DNA of 64,000 nucleotides from Bacillus sp. NP157 (GTDB lineage: Bacteria; Pseudomonadota; Gammaproteobacteria; Xanthomonadales; Rhodanobacteraceae): positions 3,348,001-3,412,000 of the forward strand of contig CP076546.1 of assembly GCA_018889975.1 (NCBI GenBank), given 5' to 3'. Below are positions 1 through 8,530 of this stretch, in pieces (within the stretch, counting starts at the first letter, position 1; every line of letters starts with the position of its first letter). The notes beneath the pieces were generated by a model. The model ran no database searches. It was not told where the DNA came from and saw nothing but the letters and a program-made list of their open reading frames with translations. A program made the position numbers and the translations under genes.

Positions 1-426
1 GGTCGCACCGCCGAGGTTGGTCATGTCCAGGTGCAGCAGGCGCAGGCGGGCGATGTGCCGGCCGAGCACGGCACGGTCGGAAGACGACGCCTCCAGGCGA
101 AGGAACGCGTCCAGCAGGCGGCGCTCCATCTGTTCGAGCGTGCGGATGTAGGTAACGTCCGGGTCGCTCGAAAGCTTCACCGACGCCTCCATCATCGTAC
201 GTCGGACGCCGGCCATGGGGCCACTGGCGGTGGCGGGCTTGCCGCCCGTCGCTTCGACGGCGCCTTGCAGGTCGCCGGCAATGGAGGCGAGCGAATCGGC
301 GGATTCGTTGAGGATGGCCTTCAGGCCAGGCTCCCGGACCCCCTTGGCGGCCTGTTCATACAGGTCGCGATCCGCAATGACGCGGCGGATGAGGCCATTC
401 ACGACACGGATCGAGCTGCGTTCCAT
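1..426 (-). CDS. Four-helix-bundle protein, DUF2383/PA2169-like (partial)
   Basis: This gene runs off the left edge, so only the first 142 residues are visible, starting from an ATG on the reverse strand at 426. The visible part is mostly helical and soluble, with no signal peptide. It begins MERSSIRVVNGLIRRVIADR and contains DLYEQAAKGV and a paired helix ending RLRLLHLDMTNLGG. This layout resembles the PA2169/DUF2383 family of four-helix-bundle (ferritin-like) proteins, whose function is not established. The C-terminus and stop codon are outside the window. The family call is by pattern and is moderately secure; the reading frame itself is open throughout. Confidence 0.6.
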   Translation of the reverse strand, partial: MERSSIRVVNGLIRRVIADRDLYEQAAKGVREPGLKAILNESADSLASIAGDLQGAVEATGGKPATASGPMAGVRRTMMEASVKLSSDPDVTYIRTLEQMERRLLDAFLRLEASSSDRAVLGRHIARLRLLHLDMTNLGGAT

Positions 427-492
427 GGGGGAAACGTTAGCGCCGCCGGACTTAGCCGGCCCTAAACGGCGCGGGCGCCAGTTATCCGCGGG

Positions 493-1245
493 TCATCCAC
501 CGGCCTCGAGAAGTTGTAGGGGCCTGCCGGAAGCGTCTCGGAGCCCCGACTGCAATTCGCCCAGCTGGCGGACCTGCGGACACAGGGCCTGGACCCGGGG
601 TTTGAGCGCGGCGGTGACCTTGGCGGCCACGCGGGCCTGGGCGCCCGTGGATACCGACGACACCCGGTCACGCAGGTCGGCCGCGCCTTGCAGGTCGCCG
701 CTCATGGCCAGCTGCATGGCCTCACTGCCCACGTCCTGGGTCAACAGCGGCATGATGTCCTGGACGATTTCCTGGGCGTATTCGCGCATGGCGTCTTCCT
801 GCCAGTCTTTCGTGCTCTGGCTGGCGGCGATGCGGCGCTTGATGTCGGCGACGCGGGCATTCAGCACCCGATCCAGTTCGCCGCTGGCCGCCGCGCCCGG
901 GGCCGCCGTCGCCGCCTCCTCGCGCACGGCGCGGGCCGCGATATCCACGCCGTCGCTGGCGATGGCCTTGACCTTGGGCAGCAGGGTGCGGACGTTGCCT
1001 TCGAACAGCGCGACGCGGTCCTGCTCATCGGGGCGGAGCGAGACGGCACGCCCGTCGGTGCTGAGGCTGCCGTCGTGCATGCGGACATTGCGCGGCGCCA
1101 CGTCGGCGCGGTCGAAGGTAAGCGCATCCGGCCGGACCGTAAGGTCGTAAGAGCTGGCTAACTGGCAGGTGGTGCCCAGGTCCTGGGCGGCCGCACCGCC
1201 TGCGAAACAGGCGGTGAGCACAAGGGCAAGCAGGCGAGCGCTCAT
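493..1245 (-). CDS. Secreted DUF2884 (YggN-like) protein
   Basis: A 250-residue protein with a clear Sec signal peptide (MSARLLALVLTACFAGGAAA, cleavage after AQ or AAA), so it should be periplasmic. The N-terminal half contains a beta-rich segment with the pattern NVRMHDGSLSTDG and VSLRPDEQDRVALFEG; the C-terminal half is helical (ELDRVLNARVADIKRR and VQALCPQVRQLGEL). This arrangement matches the DUF2884 family, typified by E. coli YggN, whose role is unknown. Two cysteines in the mature part (TTCQL and ALCPQ) could form a disulfide. It lies 60 bases downstream of a small membrane-protein gene on the same strand and may be co-transcribed with it. The gene is intact. Confidence 0.75.
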   Translation of the reverse strand: MSARLLALVLTACFAGGAAAQDLGTTCQLASSYDLTVRPDALTFDRADVAPRNVRMHDGSLSTDGRAVSLRPDEQDRVALFEGNVRTLLPKVKAIASDGVDIAARAVREEAATAAPGAAASGELDRVLNARVADIKRRIAASQSTKDWQEDAMREYAQEIVQDIMPLLTQDVGSEAMQLAMSGDLQGAADLRDRVSSVSTGAQARVAAKVTAALKPRVQALCPQVRQLGELQSGLRDASGRPLQLLEAGG

Positions 1246-1305
1246 GGAGTGTCCGTGTCGAAAGACCCTCGATAGCGCCGCGTGGGCGAATGCTTGCTGA
1301 ACCGC

Positions 1306-1842
1306 TTACAAGGCGAGCGCGCCGAACTGCTCGCGGACACGCGGCCTGCCGAGGATCCAGGCCAGCCAGGCGAGCACCGGCACGGACACCGCCTTGAGCA
1401 CGACGCCAACCAGCAGGATGTTGCGGTGCTTGATGCCGGCCATCAGCAGGTCCGGCGGCAGCCCGGCCTGGCCGAGCACCACGCCGAGTTGCTGCCACTG
1501 GCCGAATGCGATCCAGGCCGTCCATGCCGCCCAGAGGGCGAGCGGCACGGCGATGACACGCATGGCCTGGCGAGCGCGATCGCGCCAGCGCAGGGTGGCG
1601 AGGGCGATCGCCATGGTGGCGAAAGCCGCCACGGCGTAGCCGATCGACCACGCCAGCGCGACGCCCGGCCGGGCGTCCGCGGCGGCCGCGTCGGTCATCG
1701 CGAACAGGGCCTGGCCGATGATGACCGAGGCATAGCCGTTGATGACGAAGCCCATGGCGGCCAGCAACATCACCAGCCAGACGACGATGCGCCACGCCGC
1801 GAAAGGCCGGGCGTGGACAGGGTTCTTGCGCGCTTCGAACAC
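1306..1842 (-). CDS. Small integral membrane protein, unknown function
   Basis: A 178-residue protein with about four predicted membrane helices: around residues 18-45 (AWRIVVWLVMLLAAMGFVIN), 62-85, 95-115 and 135-165. It starts at a GTG only 2 bases after the peroxiredoxin stop codon, so the two are almost certainly translated from one mRNA. I do not recognise a family. The close coupling to a periplasmic peroxiredoxin suggests an envelope-related role, but that is inference. An ATG start is not available near this position, and the GTG has a purine-rich stretch (AAGGATAAGG) upstream within the end of the preceding gene. Confidence 0.6.
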   Translation of the reverse strand: MFEARKNPVHARPFAAWRIVVWLVMLLAAMGFVINGYASVIIGQALFAMTDAAAADARPGVALAWSIGYAVAAFATMAIALATLRWRDRARQAMRVIAVPLALWAAWTAWIAFGQWQQLGVVLGQAGLPPDLLMAGIKHRNILLVGVVLKAVSVPVLAWLAWILGRPRVREQFGALAL

Positions 1843-1844
1843 GC

Positions 1845-2369
1845 TCAGGCGCCCTTATCCTTCAGCGTCGCCAGGTCGGACAGCACCTGGCCGGAGTTCT
1901 TTTCCGGATCGACGTCCTTGTAGATCTTGACGATCTTGCCGTTCGGATCGATCAGGAAGGTCTCGCGACGGGCGTACTTCATGCCCATCTTGTTGTTGAG
2001 CACGTCGTACTTCGTGGCGACGGCGCCGTCGGCATCGGACAGCAGCGGGAACGGCACGTGGTACTTCTCGGCGAATTCGCTATGCGACTTCACGTCGTCG
2101 AGGCTGACGCCCAGCACGAAGGCACCGGCCTTGTGCAGCTTGGCGATGTCGTCGCGGAAGGTGCAGACCTCGGTGGTGCAACCCGCGGTGAAGTCCTTCG
2201 GATAGAAGTAGACGACCAGCCACTGGCCCTTGTGGGTGTCCAGCGTGTGCCACTCGCCCTTCTGGTCCTGCAGGCGGAAATCGGGCGCCTTGTCGCCGAC
2301 GGCGGGCGCGGCGGCCCAGGCCGAGGCCGTGACCAGGCAAAGGGCGATGAGAGAGAGGAGACGACGCAT
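1845..2369 (-). CDS. Periplasmic thiol peroxidase (peroxiredoxin, BCP/PrxQ type)
   Basis: A 174-residue thioredoxin-fold peroxidase. It reduces hydroperoxides through a peroxidatic cysteine at residue 64 (DFTAGCTTEVC) with the resolving cysteine five residues later at 69, the spacing typical of BCP/PrxQ enzymes. The N-terminus is a Sec signal peptide (MRRLLSLIALCLVTASAWAA), so it acts in the periplasm rather than the cytosol as ordinary BCP does. The frame stays open far upstream, but the ATG at 2369 is preferred because it is preceded by a GAGG ribosome site and begins the signal peptide. The next gene, a membrane protein, starts 2 bases after its stop. The electron donor is not evident from the neighbourhood. 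Confidence 0.85.
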   Translation of the reverse strand: MRRLLSLIALCLVTASAWAAAPAVGDKAPDFRLQDQKGEWHTLDTHKGQWLVVYFYPKDFTAGCTTEVCTFRDDIAKLHKAGAFVLGVSLDDVKSHSEFAEKYHVPFPLLSDADGAVATKYDVLNNKMGMKYARRETFLIDPNGKIVKIYKDVDPEKNSGQVLSDLATLKDKGA

Positions 2370-2472
2370 GGGGACAACCTCTTGGGTGGGATCGCGTGAG
2401 TGTACTCGCGGCCACGCAAAGGTTGCGCGCTTTGAGAGGACGCCTGCCCGTGTTGGCATGCGTTGGCCCTGG

Positions 2473-2494
2473 TCGCGCGCAGGCGCGCTCCTAC
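2473..2494 (-). repeat. REP-like palindrome copy
   Basis: Reverse-orientation copy of the dispersed intergenic repeat whose core reads GGAGCGCGCCTGCGCGCGA on the other strand. The core is a GCGCGC/GCGCGC palindrome preceded by a conserved GTA. It lies between the peroxiredoxin start and the terminator of the next gene. At least ten copies or half-copies occur in this window, all between genes or at gene ends. Confidence 0.85.
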
Positions 2495-2507
2495 AGAAGC
2501 CGTGCGC

Positions 2508-2540
2508 AAAAAAAGGGCGCCCCTTGGGGACGCCCTTTAA
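2508..2540 (-). terminator. Rho-independent terminator of the 2560-3015 gene
   Basis: On the reverse strand a strong stem (GGGCGTCCCC paired with GGGGCGCCC, one bulged base) is followed by a run of seven T. It lies 20 bases after the stop of the small secreted protein gene. Confidence 0.85.
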
Positions 2541-2559
2541 AGCCACACCCATGCAGGCC

Positions 2560-3015
2560 TTACTTGCCGAGGCGCTCGATCTCGAAGTTGCTCAGGTCGA
2601 CGCCGAGGTTGAAGCCGCGGCCGGTGCCGGTGACGGCCAGGGACACTTCGCCCTTGGTCATCGCGGCGCTTTCGGCGCTCTTCACGACGCCAGCGTTGGC
2701 ACCACCGCTCGCGTACGAGCCGTAGATCTCGCTGATGCCCTTGACGTTGGTGAACTCACCCTTGCCGCCTTCGATGCTGAACTTGCCGGCGGTGAGGCCG
2801 CCACCGCGGACGTGGATGATGACCTCGGCGCTCTGGCCGTTGTCGCAGCGCACGTGGCCGCGGCCGTCGGCCTTCTTGTAGATCGCCGCCCAGCCCGTGG
2901 TGCTGAAGGTCATGTGGCACTTGGTTGCCGCTTCTGCCGCCTGGGCCGGCTGGGCTGCGAAAGCCCCGGCCGCGGAAAGGGCGAGGACAGCCAGACCGGT
3001 AATGCGCTTGATCAT
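2560..3015 (-). CDS. Small secreted protein, unknown function
   Basis: A 151-residue protein with a Sec signal peptide (MIKRITGLAVLALSAAGAFA, cleaved near AAQPAQAAEA). The mature part is predicted to be all-beta and glycine-rich, with the segments HVRCDNGQSAEV, GGGLTAGKFSIEGGKGEF and GEVSLAVTGTGRGFNLGVDL. Two cysteines (KCHMTF and VRCDNG) could form a disulfide. I have an impression of similar proteins in other proteobacteria, but I cannot attach a function. It is a single-gene unit: it has its own terminator and faces away from the universal stress gene, with 191 bases between the two starts holding no motif I can defend. Confidence 0.65.
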   Translation of the reverse strand: MIKRITGLAVLALSAAGAFAAQPAQAAEAATKCHMTFSTTGWAAIYKKADGRGHVRCDNGQSAEVIIHVRGGGLTAGKFSIEGGKGEFTNVKGISEIYGSYASGGANAGVVKSAESAAMTKGEVSLAVTGTGRGFNLGVDLSNFEIERLGK

Positions 3016-3206
3016 GTGGGTTCTCCGTGTGTGAGGTGGCAGGGACTGCGGTGGGAGGATTCTCTACTCACGAATGTGAAGAAACCCGGAGGCCCCTCCG
3101 GCCTGTTCAGCCATGAAACGGTTTGGTGGAATCCGCGTGAATCCACTCGCCGCAGACGCGGCGCGGGCCTACCATCATCCCAGGCACTTCAACCGGGGAA
3201 TCCACC

Positions 3207-3623
3207 ATGCCCAAGCACATCCTGGTCGGTTACGACGGGTCCGAGACCGCCCGCCGGGCCTTCCTTTTCGCCGTCGAACTGGCTTCCTGCGCCAGGGCGA
3301 AGATTTCGGTCGTCTCGGTCTACCAGCTCGAAAACGGCGCCGATACGGCGGGCCTGGTCATGGCCGACAACGGCGGCGGCGACCGGCTGGCCGGCCTCCG
3401 GCAGGAACTGGCCGGGCTCGCCCCTGCGCCTGGCGTCGACGTCGACGTGCAACTGGTCCATGGCAGCCCGGGCGACGCCCTGCTGTCCCATGTCGCCCGG
3501 CAGGGGGCGGACCACATCGTGATCGGCCATACCGAACGCGGCGCCCTGGCTCGCTGGCTGGTCGGATCCACCTCCACGGACGTCCTGGCCAAGGCGCGGG
3601 TCCCGGTCACCGTGGTCCGCTGA
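3207..3623 (+). CDS. Universal stress protein (UspA family)
   Basis: A 138-residue single-domain Usp protein. It opens with the family pattern MPKHILVGYDGSETARRAF (beta1 followed by the acidic ATP-contacting residue) and ends with the phosphate-binding loop GHTERGALARWLVGSTS and the final strand VPVTVV. In ATP-binding members the loop reads GxxG then nine residues then GS; here the second glycine is replaced by glutamate, so nucleotide binding may be weak or altered. It is cytosolic and usually acts in stress survival. The start ATG follows a GGGGA ribosome site. It stands alone, about 100 bases before the ferritin-like gene. Confidence 0.85.
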   Translation: MPKHILVGYDGSETARRAFLFAVELASCARAKISVVSVYQLENGADTAGLVMADNGGGDRLAGLRQELAGLAPAPGVDVDVQLVHGSPGDALLSHVARQGADHIVIGHTERGALARWLVGSTSTDVLAKARVPVTVVR

Positions 3624-3729
3624 ACGGGCGGCGGCAAACCACCAATAGCCACGCTGCCGTGGCTTTGTCACAATTCGGTCAGACGCCCCCAAGAGGGCGA
3701 CCCGGTTAAGCGATCGAGGAACACCAGCA

Positions 3730-4551
3730 GTGAGCTACGTTGCCACCTTGCCATGGACGCTCGAGTCATTGGACTTTTCGCAGATCGACGTCGCGAAAGT
3801 CCGGGAAAACGAAGATCTTTTCTTTCTTCTTTGCAGCTCTTCCTTCGTCGAAAGCGGTTCGGACCTGTACACGCACAACCTCGTCGACCATTTCGCGGGC
3901 GACGACGAACTGCAGGGCTGGTTGCGTGACCACTGGGAACACGAAGAGCTGCAGCACGGCCGTGCGCTGGCCGCCTACGTGCGCCATGTGTGGCCGGAGT
4001 TCGACTGGGACGCGGGCTTCAAGGCGTTCTTCGCGCACTACGGATCGGTCTGCACGTCCGAAGAACTCGAGCCCAACCGGGGCCTCGAACTCGCCGCGCG
4101 TTGCGTCGTCGAAACGGGCACCGCCAGCCTCTATCGCGCGTTGAACGACGTCACCGACGAGCCCGTGCTGCGAGACCTGACCAATCGCATCAAGGGCGAC
4201 GAAGTGCGGCACTACAAGCACTTCTACCAGGCCTTCCGCCTGTATCGGGTGCGCGACCGGATCGGCCGGATCAGCACGCTGCGCACGATGCTCAAGCGCC
4301 TGAGCGAGATCAAGAGCGAAGACAGCGACATCGCGCTGCGCCATGTCTTCAACACGCGCTACCCGGAAAAGGCACGCGACGACGCGGAATTCCGCCGCGT
4401 CACGACCAAGGCCGAGGGCATGCTCAAGCGGCACATCCCCGTGGAAATGACGGTCAAGATGCTGCTCCGGCCGCTCGACCTGCCGCCGCGCGTCAACAAC
4501 TTCCTGGAAAAGCCGCTCGCACGCATTACCGAGAAGCTATTCCTGCATTGA
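3730..4551 (+). CDS. Ferritin-like diiron protein
   Basis: A 273-residue soluble helical protein with the ligand pattern of a diiron four-helix bundle: ESGSDLYTHN, then HWEHEELQHG (ExxH), then VVETGTASLYRAL, then GDEVRHYKHF (second ExxH). The paired ExxH motifs on helices 2 and 4 are characteristic of ferritin-like oxidases and hydroxylases. The remainder (residues 180-273) is basic and helical (RTMLKRLSEI, MTVKMLLRPLDLPP). The start is a GTG at 3730, supported by GAGGA nine bases upstream. Whether it stores iron, oxidises a substrate or senses oxygen cannot be told. The nearest neighbour is a universal stress gene in the same direction. Confidence 0.7.
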   Translation: MSYVATLPWTLESLDFSQIDVAKVRENEDLFFLLCSSSFVESGSDLYTHNLVDHFAGDDELQGWLRDHWEHEELQHGRALAAYVRHVWPEFDWDAGFKAFFAHYGSVCTSEELEPNRGLELAARCVVETGTASLYRALNDVTDEPVLRDLTNRIKGDEVRHYKHFYQAFRLYRVRDRIGRISTLRTMLKRLSEIKSEDSDIALRHVFNTRYPEKARDDAEFRRVTTKAEGMLKRHIPVEMTVKMLLRPLDLPPRVNNFLEKPLARITEKLFLH

Positions 4552-4597
4552 CCAAAACGCATCGCCCCCGCACGTTCCTACGCCCCTCACCCCCCTT

Positions 4598-4620
4598 GTA
4601 GGAGCGCGCCCGCGCGCGAT
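4598..4620 (+). repeat. REP-like palindrome copy (variant)
   Basis: Forward copy of the dispersed repeat with CCCG in the centre instead of CCTG. It lies between the convergent ferritin-like and lipoprotein genes. Confidence 0.8.
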
Positions 4621-4668
4621 GCTTTTTTTCCCCGGGCCCGATACTTTCCCCCGAGCCCGGCGCTTTTG

Positions 4669-5385
4669 TTACTTTTTCTTCTTAGGCACATCCTGCCACT
4701 TGGAACCATCAAACCCACCCGTATCGAACGTCAGCGTCGTCTCCCCGCGCGACACGGTAACCACGTCGATCGTCAGGCGCTTGGTCCCGGCCAGGTCTTT
4801 CAGGAACTGCGCATCGTTGCGGAACAGCAGCGCCGGTTCGCCCGTCGGCGGACGGAACGCCTTGATCACCTTCGCCTTGCCGTCGAACGTTGCTTTCAGC
4901 GAGCAGTCGCCCTTGCAGACGAAGCCCTTGCCGGCCACCGCGTAGAGGAAAACGCTCTGGCCCCAGTCGCTGTGCCGGCGCAGGATCAGGCGCACCTGCT
5001 CCTCGCCCGTGGGATGCGAGGACTGGATGGTGGCGGTGCTCTGCGTGCCGCCCTGCATGGGCGAGACCTGGTAGAGCCATAGCGACGCGAGCCGATTCTT
5101 CTCCGTCGTCGCCTTGTAGTTCTGTTCCAGCGGGTCGAGGGTCTTCTTCACCTCGGCGGCGGCCGGCGAATCCGGGTACTTGTCGACGATCTCGTGGCCG
5201 ATCTGCACGGCCGGGCCGTCGTTATGCAGCTTCAGCAGCTGCTGGTAGATCTCCAGCTTCTTGGCCGCATCGGCATTGGCATCGTTCGCGGCGGCCTGGG
5301 GCTGCTGGTCGGGTGCCTGGCCCTGCTGCTGCGAGCAGGCCGTGGCGAGGGCGGAGAGGGCAACGAGGGCGGCGATACGGCGCAT
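4669..5385 (-). CDS. Outer-membrane or periplasmic lipoprotein, unknown function
   Basis: A 238-residue lipoprotein: the signal MRRIAALVALSALATAC ends in a lipobox with the lipidated cysteine at residue 17. A glutamine/alanine-rich linker follows (QQQGQAPDQQPQAAANDANA), then a helical segment (KKLEIYQQLLKLHNDGPAV) resembling a single TPR-like hairpin, and a C-terminal beta domain (VRLILRRHSDWGQSVFLYA, GKGFVCKGDCSLKATFDGK). The mature domain holds a CKGDC pair that may form a disulfide. The frame is open upstream, but the lipoprotein signal fixes the start at 5385. It diverges from the MFS gene, with 110 bases between. No family recognised. Confidence 0.7.
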   Translation of the reverse strand: MRRIAALVALSALATACSQQQGQAPDQQPQAAANDANADAAKKLEIYQQLLKLHNDGPAVQIGHEIVDKYPDSPAAAEVKKTLDPLEQNYKATTEKNRLASLWLYQVSPMQGGTQSTATIQSSHPTGEEQVRLILRRHSDWGQSVFLYAVAGKGFVCKGDCSLKATFDGKAKVIKAFRPPTGEPALLFRNDAQFLKDLAGTKRLTIDVVTVSRGETTLTFDTGGFDGSKWQDVPKKKK

Positions 5386-5495
5386 GATTTTGCGAATCCC
5401 GGCGATGAAGGCCGTAGCTTGGCGCGCGGACGCGGCGGCTGGCAAGGCGCGCTGCGAAACGGGCGTAAAATCGGCGTACGCCCCAAGGACACCCC

Positions 5496-6752
5496 ATGTC
5501 GCCGACGTCCCCCGAAGCATCGCTGTTTCGCTATCCCGCCTTCCTGCAGTTCTGGTTCGCGAAAAACGCGTCCAGCTTCGGCTTCCAGATGATGTCCGTG
5601 GCCGTTGGCTGGCAGATCTATTCGATCACCGGACGCGCCTTCGACCTGGGCCTCATCGGCCTGGTCCAGTTCATCCCGTCGGTCCTGCTCGCGCTGCCCG
5701 CGGGCCACGTCGCCGACCAGTTCGACCGCCGCCGCATCGTGCGCGTGTGCCAGGCCATCGAATGGGTGGCCATCGCCCTGCTCGCCGGCTTCACCTTCGC
5801 CGGCCACATCAACGAAGTCGGGATCCTGTCCCTGGTCTTCGTCATCGGCGTGGGCAAGGCGTTCGAGTTCCCGGCGATGCAGTCGATGCTTCCCGCGCTG
5901 GTGCCCCTGTCGATCCTGCCGCGGGCCACGGCAGCCAGCGCGGCGGCAGGCCAGGCGGCGATGATCGCCGGCCCCGCCCTCGGTGGCCTGCTCTACGTCG
6001 CGGGTCCGGCGACGGTGTACGGGGTGTCCGCCGTGCTCTATCTCGGCGCCTTCGTGTTCATGTCGCGCCTGCGCTACGACCATGCGCCGCCGCGGCGCGA
6101 GCCCGCCACGCTGAAATCGTTGTTCGCCGGCGTGCACTTCATCCGCGCGCGCCCGGCCGTGCTCGGCGTCATCTCGCTCGACCTGTTCGCGGTGCTGCTT
6201 GGCGGCGCCACCGCACTGCTGCCGATCTTCGCCAAGGACATCCTGCACACGGGTCCGTGGGGCCTGGGCCTGCTGCGCGCCGCGCCGGCCGTGGGCGCCC
6301 TGCTGATGTCGATCTGGCTGTCGTCGCACAGCCTGAAGCGACGGGTCGGCCCGATCATGTTCGCGTCGGTGGGCGGCTTTGGCGTCGCCACGCTGGTATT
6401 CGCGCTGTCCACGTCGTTGTGGCTGTCGATGGGGGCGCTATTCGCACTGGGTGCCTTCGACATGGTCAGCATGGTGATCCGCGGCGCGCTGGTCCAGCTG
6501 GAGACACCGGACGACATGCGTGGCCGGGTCAGCGCGGTCAACGCGATCTTCATCAACACGTCCAACCAGCTTGGTGAATTCGAGTCGGGCCTGCTCGCCG
6601 CGGCACTGGGCGCGGTGAACGCCACGCTGATCGGCGGCATTGGCACGCTGGTGGTGGTCGGGCTGTGGACGTGGTGGTTCCCCTCCCTGCGCCGGCGCCA
6701 GGCCCTGGTCGAGGAACCCGAGCCCGTGGAAGGCGCTACCGGTACGATCTGA
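5496..6752 (+). CDS. MFS transporter (EntS-like, MFS_3 type)
   Basis: A 418-residue major facilitator with about 12 membrane helices. Between helices 2 and 3 is the MFS motif A variant GHVADQFDRRRIVRVCQ. The N-terminal FRYPAFLQFWFAKNASSFGFQM and the helix ADQFDRR pattern match the enterobactin-exporter/EntS-like group, which is driven by the proton gradient. The C-terminal region keeps the mirrored signature TPDDMRGRVSAVNAIFI, typical of this subgroup. It sits in the inner membrane; the substrate cannot be inferred because no siderophore genes are nearby. The start has AAGGAC upstream. Confidence 0.85.
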   Translation: MSPTSPEASLFRYPAFLQFWFAKNASSFGFQMMSVAVGWQIYSITGRAFDLGLIGLVQFIPSVLLALPAGHVADQFDRRRIVRVCQAIEWVAIALLAGFTFAGHINEVGILSLVFVIGVGKAFEFPAMQSMLPALVPLSILPRATAASAAAGQAAMIAGPALGGLLYVAGPATVYGVSAVLYLGAFVFMSRLRYDHAPPRREPATLKSLFAGVHFIRARPAVLGVISLDLFAVLLGGATALLPIFAKDILHTGPWGLGLLRAAPAVGALLMSIWLSSHSLKRRVGPIMFASVGGFGVATLVFALSTSLWLSMGALFALGAFDMVSMVIRGALVQLETPDDMRGRVSAVNAIFINTSNQLGEFESGLLAAALGAVNATLIGGIGTLVVVGLWTWWFPSLRRRQALVEEPEPVEGATGTI

Positions 6753-6811
6753 CGCCCCGGCGAAAATCGTGCTATTAGTTGGACGTCTATACCGCCAAGG
6801 GGATCTCCACC

Positions 6812-8110
6812 ATGAAGCGCCTGCTCGCCGCCACGCTCCTCGTCGCCGCCCTGCCCGCCTGGGCCGCGCACGAAGGCCCCGCCAGCCTCGATGCCGCGCT
6901 CGCCCAGGGCAAGCGCGAGCACAAGCCGGTACTGGTCGATTTCCAGGCGGTCTGGTGTTACTCCTGCTACTTCATGGCCAGCCACGTGCTCAACGGCAAG
7001 GAGTGGGACGACCTCAGCAAGAAGGTCGTGTTCTACGAAGCCGATGCGGACAAGCCCGCCGACCAGGCGTACATGAAGAAGTGGACAGTGCACTTCCTGC
7101 CAACCTACGTGGCCATCGGCCCGGACGGCGAAGAGCTTGGCCGCATCCTCGCCGAACGTCCGCGCGAGACGTTCTATCCCGAGATCAACGGCATCCTTTC
7201 CGGCGATGCGAAGCTTTCCAAGCTGAAGGCGGATGCCGCGAAGGGGTCCATGGCGTCGGTGGCCGAGGTGCTGGACACGTATAACGCCCGCTATGCGGGC
7301 ACGGAAGGCATGGCCTGGTTCGATACGCTGCCATCCATGGTCCGCAACGTATCGGACAAGGACAAGCGCGTTGCGTTCGCGAAGCAGCGACTGCTGCTTT
7401 TGCAGGCGAAGGACAAGAAGGACAACGCAGGGATCACCGATGCGGCCACGAAGTTGCTCGCCGGCGATCTCGGTTGCGATCGCCCGTACGTACTCGACGA
7501 CCTGCTCGGCGCAACCGAAGCGCAGGCCGCGGACGCACGCGCGGCCACGCTGAAGCCGCAGAAGGCGGCGTACGACCAGTTCCTCGCAAGCCAGGTCTTC
7601 ACCGCCACGCCGACGTGCGCCGACCAGCGCAGTGCCGTGCTGGCCGGCGCCGATCTCGATGCGGGGCTGCAGGACACCGCGGGCGAACAGGCCGTGCTGC
7701 GCCAGGGCATCGAGTCCAGCCGGTCGAAGCTGCATGGGGACCTGAAGAGCGACCGTAACGCGGCCGATAACCTGCGTGTGTACCTTGTGCGTGCGAAAGC
7801 GGGGGACGAGCTCGACACGCTGGAGAAGCAGCTGATCGCTGCGTATCCCGATGACTACGTTTACAACTATCGCTACGGCCGCCGCCTGGTGGAATCGGGC
7901 AAGGCCGCCGATGGCCTGCCGTACCTAGAAGCGGCTGCGAAGAAGGCGTATGGCGCGAATACGATCTCGGTCGCGACGTATCGGGTCAAGGCATTGCGTG
8001 CGCTGAAGCGCGACGACGAAGCGAAGAAGCTGGTGTCACAGGTGGTAGCCGCGCAGGGCAAGGCCTTCCCGGAACAGGCGAAGAAGCTGCAGGACACGCT
8101 GAATTCGTGA
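6812..8110 (+). CDS. Periplasmic thioredoxin-fold protein with C-terminal helical repeats
   Basis: A 432-residue secreted protein. A signal peptide (MKRLLAATLLVAALPAWA) leads into a thioredoxin domain with the redox motif WCYSC at residues 48-52 in the context VLVDFQAVWCYSCYFM, close to the DsbD C-terminal and thiol:disulfide interchange type. From about residue 150 onward the protein is helical with TPR-like character (AGDELDTLEKQLIAAYPDDYVYNYRYGRRL). It probably handles disulfides or reduces a partner in the periplasm. I chose the ATG at 6812 because it begins the signal peptide; an in-frame codon 33 bases earlier would spoil it. It follows the MFS gene by 59 bases. Confidence 0.75.
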   Translation: MKRLLAATLLVAALPAWAAHEGPASLDAALAQGKREHKPVLVDFQAVWCYSCYFMASHVLNGKEWDDLSKKVVFYEADADKPADQAYMKKWTVHFLPTYVAIGPDGEELGRILAERPRETFYPEINGILSGDAKLSKLKADAAKGSMASVAEVLDTYNARYAGTEGMAWFDTLPSMVRNVSDKDKRVAFAKQRLLLLQAKDKKDNAGITDAATKLLAGDLGCDRPYVLDDLLGATEAQAADARAATLKPQKAAYDQFLASQVFTATPTCADQRSAVLAGADLDAGLQDTAGEQAVLRQGIESSRSKLHGDLKSDRNAADNLRVYLVRAKAGDELDTLEKQLIAAYPDDYVYNYRYGRRLVESGKAADGLPYLEAAAKKAYGANTISVATYRVKALRALKRDDEAKKLVSQVVAAQGKAFPEQAKKLQDTLNS

Positions 8111-8124
8111 AGCGTAACGCTCAT

Positions 8125-8210
8125 GTAGGAGCGCGCCTGCGCGCGATGAATGGTGATCGTATAAATTGATGGGATCGCACCATCCCAATCGCGCGCAGGC
8201 GCGCTCCTAC
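8125..8210. repeat. Inverted pair of REP-like palindromes
   Basis: Two full copies of the repeat face each other: forward at 8125-8147 and reverse at 8188-8210, with a 40-base AT-richer spacer. As a pair they can form one long hairpin, the arrangement called a REP doublet or REPIN in other bacteria. They lie between the convergent thioredoxin-fold and DUF3247 genes. Confidence 0.9.
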
Positions 8211-8221
8211 AAGATCATGGG

Positions 8222-8530
8222 CTAGGTTTGCGAGGTGCCGTAGGCCACGCTGTCGAGGTGTTCCACTCGCGCGATGGTGTCGAGCGTCACGGTGGCGGAC
8301 CACTCGGGCCGCTCGTTGTCGATCAGCTTCACCACGCCGTTGGCCCCCTCGACGCCATCCGCGTCGACGAAGGACTGCACGCCAGGCACCACGGCGACGA
8401 TTCCAACGATAGTCGACCCATCGCGCAGGTGGATGCGTACCTTCGCGTTGTCGCGCAGCTCGCCGATCAAGGCCTGCAGGCGCTGGATGGAACCCTGGTC
8501 GGTATGTACGGTGTCGGCTTCGCGGGCCAT
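8222..8530 (-). CDS. DUF3247 family protein (Sm-like fold)
   Basis: A 102-residue cytosolic protein with the beta-rich core KVRIHLRDGSTIVGIVAV followed by GVQSFVDADGVEGANGVVKL and DTIARVEHLDSV. This fits DUF3247, a family I know mainly from Xanthomonadales and recall as having an Sm/LSm-like barrel; its function is unknown. The Sm1-like strand pattern (RDGSTIVGIV) is visible, though RNA binding is unproven. It converges on the thioredoxin-fold gene across a REP pair, and its start is 107 bases from the divergent GST start. Confidence 0.75.
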   Translation of the reverse strand: MAREADTVHTDQGSIQRLQALIGELRDNAKVRIHLRDGSTIVGIVAVVPGVQSFVDADGVEGANGVVKLIDNERPEWSATVTLDTIARVEHLDSVAYGTSQT

